Of a DNA stretch of 64,000 nucleotides, positions 17,284 to 28,700 are shown piece by piece. The translations under genes were made by a program, and so were the position numbers. This DNA comes from Gammaproteobacteria bacterium (GTDB lineage Bacteria > Pseudomonadota > Gammaproteobacteria > Steroidobacterales > Woeseiaceae), in assembly GCA_009937445.1 (NCBI GenBank), contig JAACFM010000006.1, positions 1 to 64,000 of the forward strand, given 5' to 3'. Positions within the stretch are counted from its first letter, which is position 1. Every line of letters starts with the position of its first letter. The notes below the pieces were generated by a model. The model worked only from the letters and a program-made list of their open reading frames with translations, was not told the origin of the DNA and searched no databases.

Positions 17284-18816
17284 ATGAGAGCTTTTCTGGC
17301 CACAGCATTGGCATCCCTGTTGATAGTCAACCCCGCATGCGCTGACGAAACCGAGGCCGAAGCGGGGAAAAAGCCCGAGAATACTGGAGTTCCAGCCGCT
17401 ACGGCCTTTATCACAAGGCACTCGGGCCAGTTTAATGGCGAAAAAGTCGAGTATGTTGCAACCGCGGGCGAGACCTATCTAGAAGACAAGGACGGTAAGC
17501 CAAAGGCCGCCGTTTTTACGTTCGCGTATACCAAAACCAATCTGGACAAGGATGAAATACGGCCAGTTACGTTCGTCTGGAACGGCGGGCCCGGGTCCGC
17601 GTCGCTTTGGTTGCACATGGGAACTTTCGGTCCAAAACGCATCTCCGTACCGAGCGATGCCGGCCGCCCGGGCAACCCGCCCTATCCGATAATCAGTGCG
17701 CCAGAAACGATTCTCGACGTGACCGACCTTGTATTCGTTGACCCGGTTGGTACGGGCTTTTCCCGGGCATTGGGAGAACATGAAGGCATAGAGTTTTGGG
17801 GATTATACGAAGATGCCAACTCCATCTCCGAGTTCATCCGCGACTGGGTTACCGCCAACGGGCGATGGAATTCTCCGAAATTCCTGCTCGGCGAGAGTTT
17901 TGGAACGACGCGTGCCGCTGCCGTCGCCAATATTCTTGAAGTCGAAATGATGATGAGCCTGAACGGGATTATTTTCATATCTCAGGCTCTCGATTACGCC
18001 GGATCCTCGCCTTATGTTGCGGACAACCTGACCTCATTCGTTACCTATCTGCCCACCATGGCAGCGGCGGCTCACTATCATGGAAAAGTTCATCCCGCGC
18101 CTGACAATCTTGAGGAATTTGTACAGGAAGCACGTGATTTTGCGGTTGATGAGTTACTGCCCGCTCTGTTTAAAGGCAATACTCTTGATCCTCTGGCCCG
18201 AGCCGAGCTGCGCAACAGACTCGCCTATTTCACAGGACTGCAGCCCGACTACATCGAACGTGCGGATCTGCGCATAAACGGGTTTCGATTTGCGAAGGAA
18301 CTGCTGCGCGACCAGGGCCTCGCAATCGGATTATTGGACGCTCGTTATACACGCGATGACGTCGACGACTTGACCGCAAATGCCGAAAGCGACGCCGCGA
18401 GCGACGCCATATCACCTGCTTTCAAGGCGGCACTGATGGATCACATGCGAACGAATCTTGGGGTCGATTGGGACCGTGTCTACCTGGCGCCTGCGGATGA
18501 TGAACTCAGTCAAAACTGGCGCTGGAGAACGGTGCCGGATGGCGAGGCCTGGGAGCCAATGCCTGTCAATACCGCTCGGGACCTCTCCAAAGTCTTACGG
18601 CTGAATCCGAGTCTCAAAGTTCTGGTCGCGTCGGGCTACTATGACCTGGTTACGCCGTTCTTCGATGCCGAATACACCTTGAATCGCCACTCCATAACTG
18701 CCGATCGCATTGCATACCGATACTACGGCGGCGGCCACATGATGTACGTCAACGAGCCGTCAAGGACCGCGCTGCTGCAAGACGTTCGGGAATTCGTTAC
18801 TGCACAATCGAAGTAG
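17284..18816 (+). CDS. S10 family serine carboxypeptidase-like peptidase, exported
   Basis: 510 residues with a signal peptide cleaved near ACADE. The alpha/beta-hydrolase fold of peptidase family S10 is recognisable: oxyanion segment VWNGGPGSASLW, DPVGTGFS, nucleophile Ser205 in GESFGTTR (GESYGG is usual), catalytic Asp in ASGYYDLVTP and His in YYGGGHMMY. It should release C-terminal residues from peptides in the periplasm or outside the cell. Such proteins are frequent in Xanthomonadales and marine gammaproteobacteria. It stands alone, divergent from the glycine-zipper gene and convergent with mazG. Confidence 0.9.
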   Translation: MRAFLATALASLLIVNPACADETEAEAGKKPENTGVPAATAFITRHSGQFNGEKVEYVATAGETYLEDKDGKPKAAVFTFAYTKTNLDKDEIRPVTFVWNGGPGSASLWLHMGTFGPKRISVPSDAGRPGNPPYPIISAPETILDVTDLVFVDPVGTGFSRALGEHEGIEFWGLYEDANSISEFIRDWVTANGRWNSPKFLLGESFGTTRAAAVANILEVEMMMSLNGIIFISQALDYAGSSPYVADNLTSFVTYLPTMAAAAHYHGKVHPAPDNLEEFVQEARDFAVDELLPALFKGNTLDPLARAELRNRLAYFTGLQPDYIERADLRINGFRFAKELLRDQGLAIGLLDARYTRDDVDDLTANAESDAASDAISPAFKAALMDHMRTNLGVDWDRVYLAPADDELSQNWRWRTVPDGEAWEPMPVNTARDLSKVLRLNPSLKVLVASGYYDLVTPFFDAEYTLNRHSITADRIAYRYYGGGHMMYVNEPSRTALLQDVREFVTAQSK

Positions 18817-18835
18817 GTGTGATCAGCGAAGCGCT

Positions 18836-19615
18836 TTAACCCACTCGATCTTTCGCTTTGCGCCAAAAGGTCTCGAGCGTCTCGAGATTGAAGTCTCGAA
18901 AGCGTTTGCCCGATGCAGCGATCGCGCCCTCCATCTCGCGGAAGCGCCGCTCAAACTTGTAATTGGCGCCGGTCAGCGCTTTTTCGGGGTCAATATCGAG
19001 GTGTCTCGCAAGGTTTACGACAGCGAATAGCAGGTCGCCACACTCCTCTTCTGCGTGGTCCTGATTTCGTGAGCCCACCGCTTCCGCCAGTTCATCGAGT
19101 TCCTCGTGGATTTTTTCACGAACGCCCCGTTGGTCGGGCCAGTCGAATCCAACGCGGCTCGCTCTTTTGCCAAGTTTTTCGGCCCGTTTTAGCGCCGGCA
19201 ATGCCTTGGTAACGCCGGCCAGAGCGCTTTCATCGCTCGATTCCGAGCGTTCGAGTTCCTTGATTTGTTCCCAGCTACCGTCCTGCTTGCCGTGTGCACG
19301 CTGTTCCTCACTGCCAAAGACATGCGGATGACGCCGCACCATCTTCTCTGCGATACCACCGGCAACGTCCTCAAAGTCGAATAGTCCGGCCTCTTCGGCC
19401 ATGCGCGCATGGAAAACGACCTGCAACAGCAAATCGCCCAGCTCATCGCGCAGGTCCTCCATATTCCCGCGTTCGATCGCATCGGACACCTCGTAGGCCT
19501 CCTCAATGGTGTAAGGAGCGATTGAAGCGAAATCCTGCTCAACGTCCCAGGGACACCCGTTTTCAGGGTCCCGGAGGTTACGCATAACTTCAAGTAATTT
19601 ATTGATACTATCCAT
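18836..19615 (-). CDS. mazG: nucleoside triphosphate pyrophosphohydrolase MazG
   Basis: 259 residues, the normal full length with two MazG domains. The first carries NGCPWDVEQ, the EEAYEVSDAIE metal-binding helix and LRDELGDLLLQVVFH. The second has HEELDELAEAV and HAEEECGDLLFAVVN. It hydrolyses NTPs and dNTPs to monophosphates, lowering non-canonical nucleotides and affecting ppGpp-linked stress responses. It starts 3 bp after the CoA pyrophosphatase stop and should share its transcript. Confidence 0.95.
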   Translation of the reverse strand: MDSINKLLEVMRNLRDPENGCPWDVEQDFASIAPYTIEEAYEVSDAIERGNMEDLRDELGDLLLQVVFHARMAEEAGLFDFEDVAGGIAEKMVRRHPHVFGSEEQRAHGKQDGSWEQIKELERSESSDESALAGVTKALPALKRAEKLGKRASRVGFDWPDQRGVREKIHEELDELAEAVGSRNQDHAEEECGDLLFAVVNLARHLDIDPEKALTGANYKFERRFREMEGAIAASGKRFRDFNLETLETFWRKAKDRVG

Positions 19616-19618
19616 AAC

Positions 19619-20269
19619 TTATTGTTTTAATATCATTTTCCTCAATGACAATATCATGAATGCCGTTGCGCCCCAGATGCGCTCACCTTCCCAGTGAAAT
19701 TCGATCATGGGGATCTTTCTGTCCTCAGCCGCCCACTGTGTACGTACGTCATTGCCAGAATCCATCAAGAACGACAGTGGCACTTCAAAGGCATATTCCA
19801 CCTCTGTTTTATCGATACTAAGTTCCGAGTCAGCCGACACCATCCCAACCACCGGCGTGACCGCATAGCCGGTGATCGTTGGCATCGTATGCAGGTAGCC
19901 CATAACGGACACCTGATGAGAAGGGATTCCGACCTCCTCAAGAGTCTCCCGTAAGGCGGTAGCCTCAACATCCGCGTCATGCTCTTCCATGCGCCCGCCA
20001 GGAAAACTCACCTGGCCGGCATGATGTTTGAGCTCGGCAGATCGTTGCGTCAGCAGTACCGTCAACTCAGACGCTCGATCGATAATCGGGACCAGCACGC
20101 CTGCAGGCTTTAAGGTTCCCGAGAGTTGCTCTCTCATCGGTTCGGGCCAACGGGAGCTGCCCGGCGGCATAATTATATCGGCAGGACTCGAGGGCAGCTC
20201 CGTGCCCGCCAGACATGCCCTGATATGGTCCGACGTAAAAATCACGTCACCGCTAATGTTTGATACCAC
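19619..20269 (-). CDS. Nudix CoA pyrophosphatase (NudL-like)
   Basis: 216 residues. The NUDT7/NudL family hydrolyses coenzyme A and its thioesters to phosphopantetheine and 3',5'-ADP. The CoA signature region (LLTQRSAELKHHAGQVSFPG) leads straight into the Nudix box GGRMEEHDADVEATALRETL, followed by EEVG. The GTG start overlaps the last 17 bases of fumC, implying translational coupling. The run fumC-nudL-mazG is tightly packed on one strand. Confidence 0.88.
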   Translation of the reverse strand: MVSNISGDVIFTSDHIRACLAGTELPSSPADIIMPPGSSRWPEPMREQLSGTLKPAGVLVPIIDRASELTVLLTQRSAELKHHAGQVSFPGGRMEEHDADVEATALRETLEEVGIPSHQVSVMGYLHTMPTITGYAVTPVVGMVSADSELSIDKTEVEYAFEVPLSFLMDSGNDVRTQWAAEDRKIPMIEFHWEGERIWGATAFMILSLRKMILKQ

Positions 20270-21641
20270 CCTCAGTCAGCTCCGCCGGGTCCAGCAGGCG
20301 GTCCAGTTCCTCATCCGTAAGATCCGTCATCTCTCGAGCCACATCTTTTACAGGCCGACCCTGCTTGTAAGCCGCTTTGGCGACTGCAGCGCCTTTTTCA
20401 TATCCAATAACCGGATTGAGGGCGGTGACAAGAATCGGATTGCGATACAGAGCGCGGTTGATGTTGTCGAGGTTCACCGTGAACCCGGCAATCGCCTTGT
20501 CCGCAAGGCAACGGCTGGCATTGGCCAGCAGCTCGATGCTCTGCAACAAGTTGTAGGCCACCACCGGCAGCATAACGTTCAACTGAAAGTTTCCGGACTG
20601 GCCGCCCATAGCGATGGTTGCATCGTTGCCGACCACCTGCGCGCAAACCATTGCGACGGCCTCCGGTATCACGGGGTTGACCTTGCCCGGCATGATGCTC
20701 GAGCCCGGTTGCAGCGCCGGCAGGGCAATTTCCCCTATGCCGGCCAACGGTCCTGAGTTCATCCAGCGCAGGTCATTTGCGATTTTGGTAAGGCTCACGG
20801 CCAGAACTCGCAGCTGACCGGACGTCTCAACGGCCGCATCCTGACTGCTCAAACCTTCGAACCTGGATTCAGCAGACGTAAATGGAACCCCGGCCTGTTC
20901 GCTCAATAGAGCAGCAACCTTTTCGCCAAACCGCGGATGTGCGTTGATCCCCGTGCCTACAGCCGTTCCGCCCTGTGCGAGCGCCACAAGACGCTTCATT
21001 GTGTCATTCAGCCGTTCTGTTGCATGGTCAATCTGTGCCCTCCAGCCGTCGAGCTCCTGCCCGAGCGTTACTGGCATGGCGTCCATCAGGTGCGTGCGGC
21101 CCGTCTTGACAACATCCCGGGTTTCATCCGCCTTGGCCTCCAGGACGCCTGCAAGATGTTGCAGGGCCGGTAGCAGCTTTTTCTGAATGGAGATCGCGGC
21201 ACTGACGTGAACACAGGTCGGGATGACGTCATTGCTACTTTGACTCATATTGACGTGGTCGTTCGGATGAACGTCCGCGCCCAGCTCAGCCGTCGCCAGA
21301 TGCGATATGACCTCGTTCGCATTCATGTTCGAGCTGGTGCCCGATCCGGTCTGGAATACATCGATCGGAAAGTGTTCATCGTACCCGCCTTCAGACACCA
21401 ACAGCGCAGTCTTCTGAATGGCTGCAGCGATTTCGCTTTTCAGCAAACCCAACTCGGAATTTGCCCCGGCCGCGGCCCATTTGACGAGCCCCAGAGCCTC
21501 GATGAACTGACGCGGCATTGGTAGCCCCGAAATCGGGAAGTTATCGACTGCGCGCTGCGTCTGTGCGCCCCACAGTGCATCTTCCGGAACCTCAAGTTCA
21601 CCCATGCTGTCCTTCTCGATGCGAAATGCTTTCTTACTCAT
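20253..21641 (-). CDS. fumC: class II fumarate hydratase
   Basis: 462 residues, the expected length. It interconverts fumarate and L-malate without an Fe-S cluster. Visible motifs: DSMGELEVPEDALWGAQTQ, GSGTSSNMNANEV, the HPNDHVNMSQSSND segment, TGRTHLMDA and the superfamily signature GSSIMPGKVNP. It is divergent from purB, another member of the same fumarase/aspartase superfamily, across 126 bp. Unlike aspartase, it carries the fumarase-type residues around the substrate loop. Confidence 0.95.
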   Translation of the reverse strand: MSKKAFRIEKDSMGELEVPEDALWGAQTQRAVDNFPISGLPMPRQFIEALGLVKWAAAGANSELGLLKSEIAAAIQKTALLVSEGGYDEHFPIDVFQTGSGTSSNMNANEVISHLATAELGADVHPNDHVNMSQSSNDVIPTCVHVSAAISIQKKLLPALQHLAGVLEAKADETRDVVKTGRTHLMDAMPVTLGQELDGWRAQIDHATERLNDTMKRLVALAQGGTAVGTGINAHPRFGEKVAALLSEQAGVPFTSAESRFEGLSSQDAAVETSGQLRVLAVSLTKIANDLRWMNSGPLAGIGEIALPALQPGSSIMPGKVNPVIPEAVAMVCAQVVGNDATIAMGGQSGNFQLNVMLPVVAYNLLQSIELLANASRCLADKAIAGFTVNLDNINRALYRNPILVTALNPVIGYEKGAAVAKAAYKQGRPVKDVAREMTDLTDEELDRLLDPAELTEGGIKH

Positions 21642-21693
21642 TGCCTGTCTTGCTCCGTACGGGAAATCCGCCGTCTGGTCGGTTTAGTTCGTG

Positions 21694-21699
21694 TATGAT
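21694..21699 (+). promoter_or_regulatory. candidate -10 element for purB
   Basis: TATGAT lies in the 126-bp fumC-purB gap and is followed by a GC-rich stretch (TCGCGCTTTGCGCG). It would give a leader of about 65 bases before the purB ATG. No clear -35 at 16-18 bp spacing was found, so this is tentative. Confidence 0.3.
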
Positions 21700-21746
21700 T
21701 CGCGCTTTGCGCGCCGAAGTCTACACTGGTTTTCCCCACATGTTAG

Positions 21747-23141
<1,395 letters not shown>

Positions 23142-23152
23142 GCGCAAACCGC

Positions 23153-24286
23153 ATGCTTAAAATGCCAGAACGACTAACGCCCGAGTCTTTTCTCGAACGA
23201 CACTGGCAGAAAAAGTCCTTGTTCATGCCGGCTGCGCTGGGTCGCGTTACACCGTCTATCTCCCGCAATGAGCTCGGCTGGTTGGCCACACTGGACGATG
23301 TCGAGTCCCGACTGGTCTTCGTCGATAGAAGCGGCGCGAAGACCCAATATCGAACAGAAACCGGACCCTTCGACGTCGAGTACTTGCAACAGCTGCCAAA
23401 ACGGGACTGGACGCTGCTGATCCACGATGTCGAGAAACACCTCCCCGCCATGCGAGCGTTGTTCCACCAGGTACCGTTCATTCCGGATTGGCGATTCGAT
23501 GATCTGATGGTCAGTTTCGCGGCACCCGGTGGCGGTGTCGGCCCTCACCAGGACAATTACGACGTCTTTCTCTGCCAGGGGACCGGCATCCGCAACTGGC
23601 GATTCACAACTGATGCAGTCGCAGACGATCCCGAGGCCAGCAGTGATCTTGCACTTCTATGTGAGTTTGCAAGTAAAGAAGATTACAACTGCGCCAATGG
23701 CGACGTCCTGTATCTGCCTCCGGACGTCGCACACTGGGGCACCGCCAAGCGCGCCTGCATCACTTATTCCATTGGAATGCGTGCACCGCAGGCAGCTGAT
23801 GTTGCCTATTCCCTGAACAGCACCGTCTCCGATGCGGAGGCGTTCTATCGCGATCCGGACTTGACAGCGGACGAGGCTCAGCCTGGCCGAATATCCCAGC
23901 GCTCAACTCAACGAGCGATCAATACACTAGCGCTACCGCGGGACAGGCAACATGACGTCGCCAGCGCCCTCGGTCGATTTGCAACCGAGCCCAAAGACTG
24001 GTTGCGACCGGATAGTCCTACGCCGGAGGAAACTGCGCTCCTGTTCGACCATGCGCAGAAAGGCGGGCAGCTCCATGTTCACGGCATGTCCCATATTGCC
24101 TTCGATGATCGCAATGCGTACGTCAACGGCAACAACACGCCATTGCCGTCGGGTGCTTCGTCTTTGCTTGCCCGGGTGTGTGCGCAACGAACATTATCCA
24201 AACCGGTTCTGGAGACGATCGAACTGGCTGAGATGCTTGTCTGGATGATCCAGCAGGGCCTTTTTGAGGTACCTGAGAATTTCTGA
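23153..24286 (+). CDS. roxA: ribosomal protein uL16 arginine 3-hydroxylase (RoxA/YcfD-type)
   Basis: 377 residues, matching the JmjC-type 2-oxoglutarate/Fe(II) oxygenases that hydroxylate an arginine of ribosomal protein L16. The Fe-binding triad is visible: His132 and Asp134 in VGPHQDNYDVFL, and His194 in PPDVAHWG. The N-terminal FLERHWQKKSLFM is characteristic of the YcfD family, and the C-terminal half carries the dimerisation and winged-helix regions. An internal ATG three codons downstream is an alternative start. It probably forms an operon with purB. Confidence 0.93.
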   Translation: MLKMPERLTPESFLERHWQKKSLFMPAALGRVTPSISRNELGWLATLDDVESRLVFVDRSGAKTQYRTETGPFDVEYLQQLPKRDWTLLIHDVEKHLPAMRALFHQVPFIPDWRFDDLMVSFAAPGGGVGPHQDNYDVFLCQGTGIRNWRFTTDAVADDPEASSDLALLCEFASKEDYNCANGDVLYLPPDVAHWGTAKRACITYSIGMRAPQAADVAYSLNSTVSDAEAFYRDPDLTADEAQPGRISQRSTQRAINTLALPRDRQHDVASALGRFATEPKDWLRPDSPTPEETALLFDHAQKGGQLHVHGMSHIAFDDRNAYVNGNNTPLPSGASSLLARVCAQRTLSKPVLETIELAEMLVWMIQQGLFEVPENF

Positions 24287-24347
24287 CCATATGTGAGGTA
24301 AATATAGGCTGGGATTAATTTCGCAGCCTCTCCCAAACCCAATAATC

Positions 24348-24941
24348 ATGCGGCATGCGAATAATTTTCAACGGCAGGCTCTCGTCCAAAACGTGACGCA
24401 GTTAGCACTGGGGACGATCAACGCCCGGTACTATTATCAACCTATGGAACAAACACGCGAAAAAGGTAAACGCTGGGTCATCTCTACTCGGGAAGAAATG
24501 CAGCAAGCGGCGCTCGATGTCGTTAGCGAAGCATCCCGAAAGGTGTCCATCTTCACCCATGATCTCGAACCCGGCATTTACGACTCGCCCGAGTTCCTGG
24601 AGATCATCAAGCGAATGGTCTTGTCACAGACCTACGCACGCATTCGTGTATTGATCGCGAACCCAAATCGAGCGGTGAAAAACGGCAATAACTTTGTGCA
24701 CCTGGGTCGGCGCCTGAACACCTACATCGAGTTTCGTCATGTACGCGAAGACTTGCGAACGCATGCCGAGGCATTTTGTATCGCGGATGAAACCGCACTC
24801 GTCTATCGCTTGCAGGCGGACCGCTGGGAAGGAATCGTCGATACCTACGAGCCGGCAGTTGCCAAACTGTACGGTACGATGTTTGACGAAATCTGGTTAG
24901 CCAGTGAAGTCGAGATGGAATTTCGCCAACTCGGTATCTAG
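24348..24941 (+). CDS. conserved protein, possibly DUF7931/PLD-like
   Basis: 197 residues without signal peptide or membrane span. A segment VSIFTHDLEPGIYD, an IRVLIANPNRAVKNG strand and YIEFRHV resemble the small C-terminal domain that follows GNAT domains in related bacteria, with a loosely phospholipase D-like strand pattern but no HKD motif. No catalytic residues can be named. The first ATG lacks a clear ribosome binding site; an ATG at 24444 is an alternative. It lies between roxA and nudJ on the same strand, 21 bp from nudJ. Family assignment is from memory of similar sequences and is tentative. Confidence 0.55.
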   Translation: MRHANNFQRQALVQNVTQLALGTINARYYYQPMEQTREKGKRWVISTREEMQQAALDVVSEASRKVSIFTHDLEPGIYDSPEFLEIIKRMVLSQTYARIRVLIANPNRAVKNGNNFVHLGRRLNTYIEFRHVREDLRTHAEAFCIADETALVYRLQADRWEGIVDTYEPAVAKLYGTMFDEIWLASEVEMEFRQLGI

Positions 24942-24962
24942 AATCTTTTGAAAGGCACACGG

Positions 24963-25454
24963 ATGCATGCAACCGATCTGACAGTCGCTGCTGTCGTCGA
25001 CCTTGATGGCCGATTCCTGCTTGTCGAAGAACAGGCAATGAACCGAAAAGTCCTCGGCCAACCCGGTGGCCACATTGAAGCCGGCGAATCCCCTGAGCAG
25101 GCCGTCGTCCGCGAAACACTCGAAGAAACCGGATGCGTGGTTGAGTGCGGTGAACTCATTGGCGTCTATCTCTGGATTCAACCCCAGACTCGCCAGCAGT
25201 TCCTCAGAATTGCCTACGAAGCCAAATTCATCTCCTGTGACGAAGAACAGGAGCTGGATCAGGGAATAATCGCAAGGCGCTGGGCAACTCTCCCCGAACT
25301 CGAGTCGCGCCAATCGATGCTGCGCTCTCCAGCCGTACTCCGTTGCGTCCGGGACTACACCACTGGAAAACGACAGTCCGACGAATTATTGACCGGGATG
25401 TTACCGCTGCAACAAAACGTTCATCGAGTCCTGGCCACTGCCGATCTGGTCTGA
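24963..25454 (+). CDS. nudJ: Nudix phosphatase NudJ
   Basis: About 163 residues. NudJ-type Nudix hydrolases act on thiamine pyrophosphate precursors and nucleoside triphosphates. The Nudix box starts at Gly36 (GGHIEAGESPEQAVVRETLE, then ETG). The preceding LLVEEQA and GQPGGHIE are typical of the HMP-PP phosphatase subgroup. The ATG at 24963 is used, with AAAGG upstream; a TTG five codons earlier is possible. In E. coli nudJ is next to mnmA. Here mnmA lies 14.5 kb downstream, beyond an accessory block. Confidence 0.88.
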   Translation: MHATDLTVAAVVDLDGRFLLVEEQAMNRKVLGQPGGHIEAGESPEQAVVRETLEETGCVVECGELIGVYLWIQPQTRQQFLRIAYEAKFISCDEEQELDQGIIARRWATLPELESRQSMLRSPAVLRCVRDYTTGKRQSDELLTGMLPLQQNVHRVLATADLV

Positions 25455-25749
25455 CACCCGTCTTACTTTATTTAACATAAACTTCACATCAGCCAATTGG
25501 GCCTCCGACATTGTGCCCGCTGATGATTTCCTGCGTTACCGCCACCTTTAGGGAAATTGGATAAGTACTGCTTTCCGACAGGATCGAAATCCAATGGAGC
25601 ACGCCCTGTATCCGAATTACAACGGGTAAAAAGTCGAAATAATCGTTATACTGCCCTCCAGCCGGACAAAGAGTCGGAACATACGTTAGGCGCTGCGTGT
25701 CAAGCAATTTGGCAAGTTTACTTTCAGATAAGTCCTGACGTAACTAATA
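25455..25749. other. 295-bp gene-free region ahead of the giant repeat-protein gene
   Basis: No convincing gene, tRNA or known riboswitch fold was recognised. It holds a candidate -10 (TATACT at 25647-25652), about 100 bases before the first start codon of the downstream gene, with no good -35. This is the left junction of the block that separates nudJ from mnmA; no direct repeats, tRNA fragment or transposase remnant were seen here. Confidence 0.5.
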
Positions 25750-28700
25750 ATGATAAGGCGATTAAACGCCAGCAGTTGGGAAAGTGTATTGATGAGCGAG
25801 CACATTGTAAGACGTACATCTTATGTTCGATTGAATCGTTGGGTGCGTCAACCGAGTTTCAAGACGGGTCTAGCGTTCTTACTATTGTTACTGATCGGGG
25901 TATCCGTCAACGGACAGGACTTCGTCACTCCAGGCCCCAATGTCAACCTCATCGGCGCTACGCCAAATCCTGAAAACCCCCTTAATATCCCCGATTTCGG
26001 CCTCAAGCAGCAGCAGGAACCGTCCTGTGTTATCAGGCCGTCGAACAACGCCTACATCATGTGCGCATACAATGATCTACGTGCGTCCGACACTGAGGTC
26101 CAGGGTGATTCGTGGATTGGTTACTCGGAGTCCGGTGACAAAGGCCTGACGTGGCGGAGCTACCTCGCGCCGGGCTACAAATTGCACCCCACAAACTCTG
26201 TACAAGGTGTGGGCTTCGCGGCAGATCCCAGTCTTGTGGCGATCCCGGGGTCCTACGCATTACCAGACTCTGACTCGGTTGACTCGCCAGGGCTCACAAT
26301 CCTGAATTATATCGGCGCAAACCGGGACAGCAGCGTCGGCGTGCTTGTCGCCCAGCGCTTTGTCGATAACGAGCAGGAAGACCAACGGCACAATTTGCCT
26401 GAGAATCGACATTTCATCATTGCAGACGGTTCGTCCGGGCGGTTTATCGACAAGCCGGCATTTCTTTTTGTTCCAAGCGACTCTGGCTCCCAGAGCTATG
26501 TCCAAAAGACTATTAATATCGAAGGACCTGGGGATCCCATAGATGTCTCAGTTACGAGCGGGACCCTGGTGGTTGCCTACGCGGTATTCACCGGCAGCAG
26601 CAGCGTAAAGGTTTACATACAAACCTCTATCGATTTCGGCGAGAACTGGTCGAATCCGACGAAAGTTTCGGAAAGCTTGAACGAGGTTACCGGCGTTAGC
26701 CTGTCCGCAATTGGACAAAAGGTCGTCGCGACCTGGCGACAAAAAGCAGACACCAATAATCCCGATGCGGTTATTAGTGCCGTGAGCAAAAACAATAACC
26801 TGACAAGCTGGACGAAGCCCACAGAAGTATTCGCGTTTTGCCCATTTGATCAGCCGGCGACCGGCGTAAGTTTTCGTTCCTTCGCCTTTCCCTGGGTTGC
26901 CAACGACGGTAATCGATTCTGGACCTTTGTAGCGGATCGGCGCTTCGACGCGCCCGGTGGGGAGAGCACCAGCTGTGACCCCATACCGGAACTGCCGGGT
27001 ACCTATGACGGCATCCCACGGATCGTCGGCATGTCGTCTACGGATGGCATCAACTGGTTCGGCGGTGACTCTGCTAACCCAAACATTCCATTTATTGTAG
27101 ATGCGAACACGGACGACTCCAGCGGCAAACCGCTGGGCTTCCAGGTGATGCCCAGCGCTGTTGGTACCAAGGGTCGAATCGATCTTGCCTGGTACGACAC
27201 GCGCCGCGAAGCCTTGGGCTTGCCGCTTCAGGGGACGGGCTCGCCCGAAGAGCAAATTCCGTTGATTTACGACTACACCAGCACCGATGGACAAAGCAGC
27301 GCAAGAGTGTTGCGCAAAGCCGATGTCTGGATGACCCGCCTGACCGCCAGTGGCTGTGGCTCGAGCGGTGCCTGCGTCCCCGACATCCAATCACCGGTCC
27401 GTGTGTCGCAATACCCGGTGGCCTTCGCACCCAGCAAAGAGGCTGGTGTCCCCTACGCCACGCCCCTGGAGGTCGAGGCGCATCTACCAAATCACCGTCT
27501 CTATGCGAGCGGCACGCTCGCGTTTAAAGGTGACTACATTGCCATCGAAACGCCCCGGCTGCGGAAGACAGTGAGCGGCGCGTGGGTAAATAACAGCAAG
27601 CCGGTGGATTCCGGCTCGGACTTAGCCCCTTCCGCTTTCGAGGATGTCTTTGTCGCTTGGGGTGACAACCGCGACGTCCGGGTTGACTACGCATCGCCGT
27701 ACTTTCCGGCCGCAGACGACGACGACGGGCAAGTGCCCTATACGCCGCCGGGCGGCCCGGCCAAGACGACGTCCACTGGTTTTAAACTGGGCGAGATTCA
27801 GGAAGGTGCCAGCGAGCCGCTGGTGCAGGTTGATTCCGAGCTCAAAGCCGTTACAGAGTCCGACGACTCTGAGGACCCGACCACTCCAGCGGATAACACA
27901 CTTACCTGCAGCGTCGGACAAGATTTCAGCCGCAGTCGCGATTCAAACATTTATGGGTCGGTCGTTGCCGATGCGCCGAGTCTTAGAGCGCCGACAAACA
28001 ACAAGCCGCTCGGCACGATACAGCGCATGTTCCCGCTGGTGCTGAATAATCCCGACACGACCGGCCCGGAAGATTTTTGCCTGGTCATAAGTAATCAGCC
28101 GCAAGGTGCACCCGTAGTCGGACGCGCCTCGTTCTTCCAGCTGCCGGCCGTTCCTCCTTTTGATGTTCGCCCGGGCCAAGACCCACCGGCGCTGACGCGA
28201 CTTCCAGTGACCGTGGGGCCAGGATCGAGCGAATCCCGTGCAATATTTGTTTTTGCGAGCGCGGATGACGTCGTTCGCGTCGATGCGTACCTTGATGATG
28301 GCACTGAAGCTTGTGGTGCAAATCTCGCATCCAGCACTTTCGACGGCACGCTGCAAAACAGCATATTCATCAGCGATGGCAGTCTTCTTGAATCCGGTTA
28401 TTGCGCTACGACCCCGACGCCAGACGCATGTCTGCCGACGGCTATCGAAGAGACACACAATATTTCGCTGGCCAGCCTGAATCTGCAGGCGCCAGTCATC
28501 AAAGCGTCCGTATCGCTAAATCTGCAGGCGTTAAATCTGCAGGCACCGGCGCTGGGCGCGCTAAACCTGCAGGCGTTGAACCTGCAGGCGCCGACGATAG
28601 CTGCGCTGAACTTGCAGGCGCTCAACCTGCAGGCACTAAATCTGCAAGCGCTAAATCTCCAGGCACTGAACCTTCAGGCGCTGAATTTGCAAGCCTTGAA